Below, one piece after another: positions 1 through 12,800 of a stretch of DNA of 14,579 nucleotides (position 1 is the stretch's first letter; every line of letters begins with the position of its first letter). The stretch comes from an uncultured Clostridium sp. (lineage in GTDB: Bacteria > Bacillota_A > Clostridia > TANB77 > CAG-508), in NCBI GenBank assembly GCA_947382445.1, contig CANCZH010000042.1, positions 1-14,579 on the forward strand. Reading direction: 5' to 3'. Below the pieces are notes generated by a model. That model was not told the DNA's origin, made no database searches, and was given only the letters and a program-made list of their open reading frames with translations. The position numbers and the translations under genes are program-made.

Positions 1-48
1 TGTTATAAATATTTATTTTTAAATAAAGTGTGTCATATGTTTGACTAA
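1..48. other. Segment unrelated to the downstream gene (breakpoint flank)
   Basis: These 48 bases are very AT-rich (about 8 G or C) and resemble RCC1 repeat sequence in none of the three plus-strand frames. In the frame of the giant gene they end in TAA at 46-48, and the RCC1 reading frame starts immediately afterwards at CCT (49). No plausible ribosome binding site with start codon and no convincing promoter feeds position 49. A short dyad, TTTATTT and AAATAAA, sits at 12-27. I read this as the far side of a breakpoint, either biological (insertion, deletion or rearrangement) or an assembly edge. The sequence alone cannot tell which. Confidence 0.6.
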
Positions 49-810
49 CCTACAAGAATAGATGGAATAAGAAATATAGTACAAATAGCATCAGGTGATG
101 GACATTATGCAGCACTAGATACAAAAGGAAATGTTCATGTATGGGGTTATAATGGATATGGACAATTATCACAAGGAAATACAAGCAATATAGATGTAAA
201 AGATATTAAGAAAGTTCAAGTAAATACAAGTGGAGAGAAGACAGAAGATTTAGAGAATATTGTTGAAATAGTAAGTGGCAATAATTCTATGTTAATGTTA
301 GATAAAAATGGACATTTGTATGTAGCTGGACATAGTGGAAATGGACAGTTAGGAACTGAAAAAGTAGAAAATGCAATTTTATTAGCAACTAGAGCATCAA
401 ATGCTGATAATGTTAAACATATAAGCACAAATGCATATCATACAGTAGTTTCTGATAAAGAAGGATTTGTATATACAACAGGATATAATGGTTATGGACA
501 ATTAGGAGATAGAAAACTTGATGATAGAAATATACTAAATGCAATAGGAGATACATATGTAAAAGCAGAACCAAAAGTAGTTACAGTAGAGGTAGGAAAA
601 AATGAAGCAGTATCAGCATCATTAGATAATAAATTTAATTTGATTAATGATGTTGTAGATACTCAAAATATGGAATTTGAAATATTAAATCCAGATGTAG
701 CAACAATTGGTGAGACTAGAGAAGTAACAGGAAAAGAAATAGGAAAAACAGAAATAATTGTAAGACATACAATAACAAATAAAAAAGCAGCAATATTTGT
801 AAATGTAGTA
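49..810 (+). repeat. Propeller module 1, truncated: three RCC1 blades plus BIG2-like domain
   Basis: The frame opens on the tail of one blade (PTRIDGIRN). Three whole blades follow, beginning IVQIASGDGHYAAL, IVEIVSGNNSMLML and VKHISTNAYHTVV, each with the RCC1 pattern of a DG/NG turn, an aromatic-x-x-G step and GQL. A BIG2-like domain at residues 95-174 (571-810) carries FNLIND and NPDVATI. The three complete modules downstream each have seven blades of about 50 residues, so this one has lost roughly four blades, about 0.5 kb, along with the start of the gene. Confidence 0.85.
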
Positions 811-3800
811 CCTGAGAATAAAATAGCAGTACCAGAAGTAGAAACAGCCAATACTCATGCAGTAGCATTAAAAGCAGATGGAACAGTTTGGACATGGGGT
901 GATAATACAAATGGACAATTAGGAACAGGAGATAATATTTCAAAAGCTAGTCCAATAAAAGTAACAGCATTAGAAGAAATAATAGATATATCAGCTGGAA
1001 ATGGCAATACTGTGTGTGTAAAGAAAGACGGAACTGTTTGGAGCTTTGGAAATAACGCATATGGACAACTAGGGGATGGAACAAGTTCAGATAGAAACGA
1101 ACCTGTACAAGTAAGAAAACAAGACGGTTCAGAACTTAGAAACATTATAAAAGTAGTAGCAGGAGTAAATAAAACAGTTCTATTAGATACAGATGGATAT
1201 GTATGGATTTTGGGTAATGGATATGGAAGATTGGCAACAAGATTAGATAAAATAGAAAATATAATAGACATTTCACCAAACTATGTAGTAAATCAATCTG
1301 GAAAAGTTATTAGAATAAATGATTTAAAAGAACTAGAAATAGAAAATATAGTAAGAGTATCTGAAAATACAGATCATGCATTATTCCTAAGCAAGGATGG
1401 AAGAGGATATAGTATAGGAAATAATTCAAAAGGACAATTAGGAATAGGAACAACTGTAGATCAAGATAGACCAATAGCTATTAGAAATACAGCAGGAAAT
1501 ACAGAATTAACCAATATTAAACAATTAACAGCAGGAAATGAATTTTCTATGGCATTGTGCAAAGATGGTAAAGTATATGTATGGGGCTCAAACAATAATT
1601 ACAAATTAGCAAGTATGCAAACAACAAATAATGTATTACCACAATTAAATAATAAAATAGAAAATGCAATGTTTATAGATGCAGGAGTAGAAAATGGAAC
1701 ATTTATAAATAATGATGGATTTGTATATTCATGGGGTCTTGGAACATATGGAGTAATAGGAAATAAATTATATAATTCAACATCATCACCAGTGCTAGTA
1801 GGAAGAGAAGATGTAGGATTAAATAGTTACAATATAACAATACAAGAAGGAGAAGACTTTAAATTAACTGTAACAAATAAAACATTTAATGTATTAAAAG
1901 ATGTAGAAGATGATAGTGAGAAATCATTTACATCAGGAAATACAGAAATAGCAACTGTTTCAGATGACGGATTAGTAACAGGTATAAAACCTGGATATAC
2001 AAGTATATTAGTAAATAAAGTAGGAACAAATTATTCAAGTATTGCACAAGTAACAGTATTACCAAAAGATGTAGAAATTGCACCTATGGCTTTAACATGT
2101 TCTTCACATACAGTAGTTTTAAAAGCGAATGGAACAGTATGGAGTTATGGAGTAAATTCAAGTTATGAATTAGGAAATGGCTCAAATAAATCAACAGATA
2201 TACCAGTTAAAGTACAGTTCCCAGATGGAATAAAGATAAAACAAATTGCAATAGGAAATACACATAATTTAGCAATAGATACTAATGGTAATTTGTGGGG
2301 ATGGGGGTCAAACTCAAATTATGCATTAGGAACAACGTCATCAGTGCCAGTAAAACTAGGATTAAAAAATATTAAGAAAATAGCAGCAAATAGTGATCAA
2401 AGTATGGCATTAACAGAAGATGGTTATGTATATGTATGGGGATTAAATGTTGATGGACAATTAGGAACTAGAAACTATGAAACAATTAAAACACCTACAA
2501 TGTTACCATATGTAAATGATATTATAGATATATCACTAGGTAAAAATCATTCTATGCTATTAAAATCAGATGGTACAGTATTATCATCAGGATTGAATAC
2601 ATATGGACAAACAGGAAAGACAGAAGGAAAATCAAATGTATTTGAAGATATAATTTTAAATGATAAAATATCATATATATCAGCAGGAGACAATCATAGT
2701 GTATTATTAACAACAGATGGAGAAATATATACATTTGGATATAATATAAATGGACAATTAGGAAATGGAAAAACAGAAGATAGAGCAATACCTACAAAAG
2801 TAGATGGAATAACTAATATAATGCAGATTTCAGCAGGAAAAGGACAAACAATTATATTAGGAGCAGACAGAAAATTATATTCAACAGGAAATAACTCAAA
2901 TGGACAATTAGGAATAGGAAATAATGTAAATAAACTATTATTTACAGAAATATTAGAAGTAGATGATATGATGACAATTTCTACTGGTAATACATATTCA
3001 GTAGCAATAAGATATGATGGAGATGTCTATGGCTGGGGAGATTATTACCATGGATTACAATCAATCAAAACAAAAACAAATAGTAGAATACCAGTAAAAA
3101 TAGGAAATGACTCATCATATGCAAATGAAACTGAAATAACATTAAATATAAATGGAACAAAACAAATTGAAATAACACCAAGATATACTTTCAATGTATT
3201 TAAAGAACAAGATGAAATGGCAAACAGTTTTGAATTTGAGGCAATAAATAATGATATTGCAACAGTAAATACTCAAGGACTAGTAACAGGTAAAAATGTA
3301 GGTGTTACATGGGTAAAAGCAAGAGAAACATCTACTGGAAAAGAAAATGTAGTAATAGTAAGAGTAATAGGTGAAGGACAAAAATATGCACCACAAGTAG
3401 CAGGAGGAGATTTATATGCAGCAGTATTAAAATCAGATGGAAGTATATGGAGTTTTGGTTATAATTCAGACGGACAATTAGGAAATGACAAATTAGTACC
3501 AATAAATATACCAAGTCAAGCTAATATATTATCAACTTATAAAAAGGTAGTAGCAGGAAAGAGCTATACAATGGCAATAAGAGAAGATGGAACAGTATGG
3601 GCTTGGGGTGATAATGCATATGGAGTATTAGGACAAGGAAATAGAACATCAGCTAAGAAACCAATTGAAGTACAAACTTTAAAAGACATAGTAGATATAG
3701 CAGCAGGTGAAAACCATGTAATAGCAATTGATAAATTAGGAAATATGTATACTTGGGGATTAAATTCAGTAGGACAATTAGGAAATGGGGATACTAAGAC

Positions 3801-6800
3801 ATTAACAACACCAGAGAAAATAAATGGTGTAGGAAACCAAGTAATATCAGTTGCAGCAGGAAAAGGAATTACATCAATAGTAGATGCAAATGGAGATGTT
3901 TATGTATTTGGTGATAATAGTAATGAGCAGATAGCTAAATTTGAATATGATAATATTACATCATTAATTACAAAACAAATGTATACAAAGCCACAAAAAG
4001 TTCAAGGAATAACAGATGCTGTAAAAGTACAAATTATAGATGAAACTTTAGTTGTATTAAAAACAGATGGAAGTATTGTAAGAATTTCTAAATATATGTT
4101 AAACTCAGATGTTCAAATGGAAACAATTGCAAATGGAAACATGGTAGATATAACATCTAAAGATGGAAATTTAATGGCAATAGATAGAGATGGAAACTTA
4201 TATACTTATGGAAATAATAATGAAGGTCAAGCAGGAGTAGGAATTACTGGGGGAACTATAACATTAGAGAAAATAACTAAACCTGAAAATAAAAAATATT
4301 TAGCAATTGGTTCAGGATATAAAAACAACTATGTAATAGATGTAGAAGGTTTTGTATATGCATCAGGTGATAATACATATGGACAACTAGGAAATAGTAC
4401 ATATGACAATAGTGAAGTATTTACATTAGTAGGAGACAGAAACTTTGCTATTATTCCAGAAACTAGAACAATGAAACAACCAGAAGAAGAGACTGTAAAA
4501 ATAGAAGCTAGTGTATTTAATGTATTTAATGATAGTAAAAGGAAATTAACAGATTATGATTGGGAATCATCAAATACAGATGTAGCAACAGTCGATAAAG
4601 GTGTAATAACTGCTCAAGATATGGGAGCTACAACAATAACAGCAATAGACAAAGCAACAGGAGCAAAAGCAACAGCACTTAGAGTTGTACAACCATTAGA
4701 TGAACAAAGATTAGATACAATAAAAGTAAATAATAAACTAGCAAAAATGTCTGGTGAAAATAAATATGAAGTTTCAGTTGTACCAAATAGAGATGGTACA
4801 GGAACACTAGTAATACAAACTAAAGATAGCACAGACAAAATTAGTATAGACGCAGGAGCAACATATCAAACAGGAATATTTACACAAGATATTATGCTAG
4901 ATACAAATCCTAAAATAGTAAAAATTAAAGTTTTAACTACAAATAATAAGACAGTAGATTATATATTAACAATAAACTTAGTTTCAGAAGAAACAGGATT
5001 AAAGAGTTTAACTGTAAATGGAATAGATGCAACACCAATAGGAACTAAAGAATATGAAGTAATATTAGATAATAGTGTAGTAAAGCCAGAAGTAACAGCT
5101 ATTGCAATAAATGCAAATGCAAAAGTAAGCATAAATAATGCAAGGGCAGAAAAGAAACAAACTACTCAAACAGTAGATATGATAAACAAAAATAAAAAAG
5201 TAGTACCAGTAATAGTAACATCAGAAAGTGGAACAGCAGTTGAATATACATTAACTATTTACAAAGAAGATGCTTTAACAGAATTAGAAAATGTAACAGT
5301 AAATGGAGTTGAAGCAACGAAAGTTTCTAGAAACACATATAAAGCATTAATAAAACCAGAGGTTAATGCATCTGAAATTATTGCAACAGCATTATATAAT
5401 GATGCAGAAGTTCAAATAAATAAACTTGGAGCAGATTTAAAAGTAACAACAAGAACAGTGGCAACATTAGGTTCACAAACAATAGTTAAAATATATGTAA
5501 CAGCAAAAGAAAGAGAAAGAGAATATACTTTAATAATAGATAAAGAAGGAACAGAAAATGAATTAGCATTATTCTCTGTAACTGTTGGTGGAAAAGAAAT
5601 TCAGCCAAAAGGAAATATCTATGATGCATATGTAGCAGAAGGAGCTAATTTAGTAAATGTTACAGCAATAACAATAGATGATGAAGATATAGTTGAAATC
5701 GTTGGTAAAGATCCAAAAGTTCATAAAATTGAAACATCATTAGTTGTAACAGGAGATATAACTACATATACAATTTATGTAATAGATCCACAAGATGATA
5801 CAAATAGAAAAGAATATACATTAAATATTAAAAAACCATCATCAGATGATACATTAAAATCAGTTACAGTAGGAAATAAGGAATTCTCAAGAGATGCTGT
5901 ACGTAAACAAGGAACAGATACTTATGAAGTAAGTATTCCAGAAGAATATGATGTAATTGATGTAATTGCAGTTACAAATTATGAATTATCAAAAGTAAGT
6001 GTAGATGGTAATGACTATGAGGTAAATATAACAACAAGACAAGTATCAATTACAGAAGATCCAACAGAAATACTAATTTCAGTAAAAACACAAAATGAAA
6101 CAGAAAGAACATATAAATTAATAATTAATCGTCAAAGTAGTAGTAAAGATTTACTAGAAGTAACAGTTGATGGAAATAAAGCTACTTTAAGTAAAACAGC
6201 ACAAGACACATATGAATATACATTAGACAGATACCTAGAAGAATTAACAATAGGTGCAGTTACAGAAAATGTAAAATCAAGTGTTGCAATAAATACATTT
6301 GATAAAGAAATACATGCAACATATCGAAAAGTTAAAATGCAAGGAAAATCAATAACAGTATATATTACAGTAACAGCAGAAGATGGAACATCAAAAGAAT
6401 ATAGATTAATAGTACATGCATTACCAGATAATATTAGACTAGAAACTGTAAAAGTAAATGGAATAGTAGCAGAAGTAACAGAAAATAACACATATATAGC
6501 AAGAGTAGACAAAGACGATAAACAATTTGAACTATATGCTCAACCAGAGGATCCAAATGCTAAGATTCAAATAGAAAAGAATACTCCAACAGTTGGTTCA
6601 GTAAGTGCTACAATGCCAAAAAATGCAGAAGAAGTAAAAGTTAAAATTACAGTAATAGCACAAGATGGAACAAAGGGTGAATACACGTTAATAGTACAGA
6701 ATAAATCAGATGATGCTGAACTTGCAATACTAAAAGTAGATGGAAATATAATTGAGAAAAATGAAAAGGATGGAAAATACTATGTAAATAAAAAATATCT

Positions 6801-9800
6801 AACAAATTTAGTTGGAGTTGAAGCAATAGCAAATAATAAACGTGCAACAGTAAGTATAAATAGTACAACTCCAGAGTTAGAAAAACAAACATCAACAGTA
6901 ACAGTACCAGCAGTTATAAATTATATTAACATAGTTGTAACAGCAGAAGATGGAACAACAAAATCATATACATTAGTAGTTACAAAATTATCAAATAATA
7001 CAGAAGTTGAAATATCAAGAATTATTCCAATATTAGGAGTAGATGAAAAACAAAAAATAGAATTTAATGGTACAAAAATAGCAACTATAAAAATTGGTAA
7101 TGACACATCTGTAAAATTAAATGCGAAAGCAAAAGATGATAAAGCCGAAATTTCAATAAATGGAAGCATTGCTGAAAAAGGTGAAACTACACAAACAATA
7201 ACAACAACAGAAGAAAGAACTACTGTATTAGTTGAAGTTGTTGCACAAGACGGAACAAAAGATAGTTACACAGTAATTTTAGTAAGAAGTTCAACAGATA
7301 ACATTCTAGAAAAATTAGAGGCAGATAAAATAAATAACGATAATATAATAAAAACATCAGATAATAGTTACAAAATAGAAATTCCAGATACAATGACAGA
7401 CCTAGATTTAATAGCAACAGCAAGAAATGAATTTGCAACTGTAAAAATTAGTGATGGTGCATATTCTACAACAAATGTGGGAAAAGGAAGCATAAAAGTA
7501 GAAGAACCTATAAAGAAATTTGAAATAGTTGTAAAGGCAGAAAGCGGAGATGAAAGAACATACGAAATAACTGTTGTAAAAGTAGTAGACTTAGACTTAA
7601 AAGAAGTAAAAGCAAATGGAATAGATTGTGTATTAGATGAAGGCGTTTATAGAGCATTTATTGATGCAGATACAAACAATGTAGGATTAAGCATAATTCC
7701 AAAAAATGTAGTAACAGAATTAAGTACAAAAGTAGGAAATAATGATTGGTCAAATTCAGAAGTAAATAATGTTCATATGTTAAACATCGATACAACAAGT
7801 ACAAAAGAGGTTACAATATTAGTAAAAGTTCAAGATCCAACAGATCCAAGTAGAAGCAAAACACATACAATAGTAATTTCAGAAAAATCAAATGATGCAA
7901 GTTTAGAGCTATTAAAAGTAGATGGAAAAAATGCAATAAAACTAGAAGAAGGAAAATACTATGCAATAACAACAATGGATGCAGAAAAGGCATTAACATA
8001 TGTAAAAGCAACAAATAAATACGCAAATATTACTATTGAAGGAATAGACAGTAAAACAGGTGAAATAACAAAAGATATAACATTAAGTAGTGAAAAGAAA
8101 ACAACATTAATAATTACAATAACAGCACAAGACGGAAAGACAAAAAAAGTGTATACATTAGAAATTGAAAGAAAATCTGATGATACAAGTTGTGATGTAT
8201 TAGTTAATGATTTACAAGTAGATGAATATGATGAAGATACAAATACATTTACAAAATATATAGAAAGAACAGATGAAAAAGCAAAAGTAACTGTAAAAGC
8301 ACATAGTAATACATCAATTATAGAAATGTTAGGAGAAACTGCAGTAGAAATAATATCTACTGAAATAAATACAGCATCAGAAACAACAACAGTAGATTTT
8401 AGAGTACAAGCAGAAAATGGGGAGATCCAAACATATCATGTAAATATAGTTAAAAAATCTATTGATAATACAATAGCAACAGTAAAAGTAAATGATGTAA
8501 TTATAGAAGAAGTAGATGGTAAGTATACAGCAATAGTTATAGATAATGGACAAGAAGTACAGACAGCAGTTGCAGAAGTAGTTACAAACAATAAAAAAGC
8601 AAATGTACAAATTGGTGATGGAAACGAATGGCAAGAACAAAAGGCAACTCAAACAATAACATTTAAAGATGGTGTACGTAAAGTAAACTTAAATATAAAT
8701 GTACGTTCACAAGACCAGAATACAGAAATGCTTACAAAACCATTAGAAGTAATTTTAATGTCAGATGACAACAGTATATTATCTGTAAAAAACGGTGATA
8801 AATTGATAACAATATATGATGAACCATCACATACATATACAGAATATGTTGATAAAAGTGTTGAAGAAGTGACACTTGCTATACAAGCAACAAGTCAATA
8901 CACAACCTTAAAGGTAGGAGACAGAGAGTCAAAAGGAAGTTTAGCAATAGGAAATATAGATGTAAAAGATAAAGAAGAAGTAATAGTTACATTTACAGCA
9001 ATATCTGAAACAGGAAAAGAACAAGAATACACAGTAAAAATATACAAAATGTCAGATAATGCAAATGCTGAACACATTTATGTTGACGGAGAAGATGTAA
9101 TTGATAGATTTGAAAATGCAGATGATGTACCAACATATGTATGTTCAATACCAAGAGAGAAATCTTCAGTACAAATAAAAGTTGAAGCAGAAAATGCATT
9201 TGCAAACATAAAAATTGGAGATAACTTAGGAGAGATTGGGGTATCAACTAAGGATATACAATTAAATCTATCAGAGAATTCTATAACAGTACCAATTGTT
9301 ATAACATCACAAGATGGAACAGTAAGTAAAACATACAATATTATGTTTATACGTATATCTAATAATACAAAAATAACATGGGTTGAAGTAAATGAAAAAC
9401 ATATTATAGAAAACAATGATGGAGACTATGAAACAACAGTAAAAGCAAGTGAAACAGAAGCAAAAGTTAAAATTACATTAGATGATATTTTAGCTGAAGT
9501 AACATTAGGCGGTAAAGTAGAAGTTGGTGAATTAGAAGAAACAATTATATTACCAGAGACAGGAGATACAATAAGAACAATTACAGTAACAGCACAAGAT
9601 GGAACTGTATCAACACATAAACTAATTATTCATAAACAAGTAAATGATTTAGGATTAGATAAAGTATATTTAAATGGCAGAGTTGCTACTAGAGTAGATG
9701 ATGAGACATTTGAAATTGATGTAGTAAAAGGAACTATTACTGCAGACATTAAAGCTATTGCTAAAAATGTATCAGAATATGTATCAATAAGTGAGAATGA

Positions 9801-12800
9801 AAAGACAATAAAAGAAAATACATATGTTCAATGTTCAATAGAAGATGGAAAAGTTAAGATAAAAGTAATAGCAATGTTTGATGAAAATGGGGAACTTGTA
9901 GTAGATCAAGAAAAAGAATATACATTAATAATAAATGAAAAAGAAGAACCAGAAATTTTAGATGATTTAAAAGTTACAATAAAAGTTGATGATGAAATAA
10001 TAACTCCAGATGTAGATGGTAAATATGTAAAAATATTACCAGAAGAACAAGATAACAGTATAATATGGGCTGGAATAAATAAAGAAACATCTAAGGTAAA
10101 AATTAAAGATGCAAATGGAGAAACAGAATATGATTATCCAGAAAACTTTAAAAATGTAAGTATTCAATCAGATGTAACAGAAGTTATTATTACAGTAAAA
10201 AATGGTGAAGGAACTATAAAAGAATATACAGTATATCTAATGAGAAATAATGAAGCACTAGATGAAGCAGAATTAAAACAATTATTTGCAGATGATATAG
10301 AAGTAAACAAAGAATCAGATGGAACATATACTGTAAGAATTGACGAAAGTGCAGAAAAAACAAAATTAAAAGCTATTGCTAATAACCCATATGCTAGAGT
10401 AAGTATAGCTGGAAATGCTAGTACAAGGGGAGAAAGCACAGAAACAATCTATATGGGAACTGAAAATAAAAAGACAGTAAAAGTAGCAGTAACATCAATT
10501 TCTGGAATAACAAAACAATACATTGTAAATATCGAAAAAGAGCAAGATGAACTATCACTTGATTCAGTATATTTAGATGGTAGAATAGCAAAACGTATAG
10601 ATAAAACAACATTCGAAATAGATGTAGAAAAAGGAACAAAAAATGTAGACTTAAAAGCAATAACAGCACATAATACAGCCAATGTACAAATATTAGATGG
10701 TAATATAGAAGTTCATGAAACAACATATGGAAGCTACAATTTAGTAAATGGAACTAGTATACCAATTACAGTATATAATGCTGATAAATCAGAAAATAGA
10801 AAACATACATTAATAATAAAAGAAAAAACAACAACATTAGAAGATTTACAAGTAACAATAAAAGTTGATGGAAATAAAGTATTACCAAAAACAGATGGAA
10901 GTTATGTAGTAATTGTTGATAAAGATAAAACAAAAGCCAATGTATGGGCAGGAACAAATTCATCAACATCAAAAGTAAACATTATAGATAATAGAACATC
11001 TGAAGAAACAGGATATGAAATTTTATCATCAACAAAAGATGTACAATTAGTAGAAAATACAACAACAATAACAGTAAAAGTTAAAAATGGTGCAGATAAA
11101 GAAAAAGTATATACAATATATATAATTAAAGATAATGAAGAATTAGATGATGTAAGTCTAGAATCATTATTTGCAAATGATATACAAGTATTAGAACAAG
11201 ATGAAAAATATATAGTAGAAATTAAGAAAAATATTAATACAGTAAAATTAGTAGCAACAGCTAAAAATGAAAATGCATCAGTATCAATACAAGGAAATAT
11301 ACCTACAAAACATATAAACACAGAAAGCATTGACATGACTGGAACAAATAAGAAATTCTTAATTATACAAGTAGTATCTGTAACTGGAAAAACAAAAGAT
11401 TATTTAGTAGAAATTCATAAAGAATATGAAGAACTTGACTTAGAAGCAATTTATGTAGATGGAAGAACAGCTAAAAAGGTTGGAGAAAATAAATATACAA
11501 TAGATGTTAAACAGGAAGTAACAGATGTTGACATTAAAGCAGTTACACATATAGGAACAGATTATGTGCAAATAGATGGAAACTTACGTGCTCAAGGAAC
11601 CAATATATATAAAGATTATCCAGTAAATAATGAGACAACAGTTCCAATAAAAGTAACAAAACCAGATATGAGTGCTTCAAAAGATTACACATTGGTAATA
11701 ACAAAAGTTTCAGACGTATTAGAAGATTTAGTACCTGAAATTAAAGTAGATGGAAATACAATTTTACCAGATAAAGATGGAGCATATATAGCAATAGTAG
11801 ACGTAGACAAGGAGAATGCAATATTATGGGCTGGTGTAAATAGTGAAACATCAAGTGTAAAAATTGAAAACTCAGAATATAAAACACCATCAATTACTGA
11901 AACAGTTAAACTAGAAAATAATGAAACATTAAGAACTGTTACAGTAAAGAATGGAAGCGGAGAAGAAAAAGAACATAAAGTAATAATCATAAAAGAAAAT
12001 AAAAATATTTATGATGCAGAATTACTAAAACTAATAGCTGGAAGCCAAGCAACAACTCCAGGAGAAGTTACGAAAGAAGCTGATGGAACATATGGAGTAG
12101 AAATTAAGAAGACAGAAAACAGTATAGACTTAACAGCAATAGCAAGCTATGAATATGCATTATTAAATATAGACGGAGGAAATTGGACAAGAGGAACAAA
12201 TAACAATACAATAGATATGACAGGAATTGAAGAAAAGACAATAATTATTAAAGTAGAATCAGTATCTGGAATAATTAAAAACTATATTGTAAATATCTAC
12301 AAAGAGCAAGAAGAATTAACATTAAAAGAAGTATATGTAGATAACAGATTAGCTAAAAAAGTTAGTGACACAGAATATACATTAGATGTAATAAAAGGAA
12401 CAACAGATATAGACATAAAAGCAGTATTATATAACTTAAAAGATGAATATGTATCAATCTTTGGAAGTACTCCAGAAAAAGGAATGACAACATACATAGA
12501 TTATCAATTAATAAATGGAGAGACAATTAATATTAAAGCATCAAACAGATTAGATATAACAGATCCAAACTATAAAGAAAAAGACTATACTTTAAAAATA
12601 ACATATGTAGAAGAATTGTCAGACTTAGAATTAGAAATAAGCGTAAATAATAATATAATACAGAAATCTACTGAAGGATTATATATAGCAGAAGTTGAAG
12701 CGGACGCTGAGAAAGCCTTAGTTGGGGTAAAGGCAAACTCAAAAACAACAAAAGTAAAAATCAACAATTCAAACTATGAGATTCTTGCAATAGAAGAAAC

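Noticed and set aside
1..70. Promoter in the first bases (TATAAAT at 4-10, TTGACT at 41-46)
   Set aside because: The two boxes are in the wrong order and no -10 lies 16-18 nt after TTGACT. Single matches are expected in such AT-rich sequence.
289..291. ATG at 289 as the true start of the giant gene
   Set aside because: It lies inside an RCC1 blade, has no ribosome binding site or signal peptide, and the same frame encodes RCC1 sequence for 80 codons before it.
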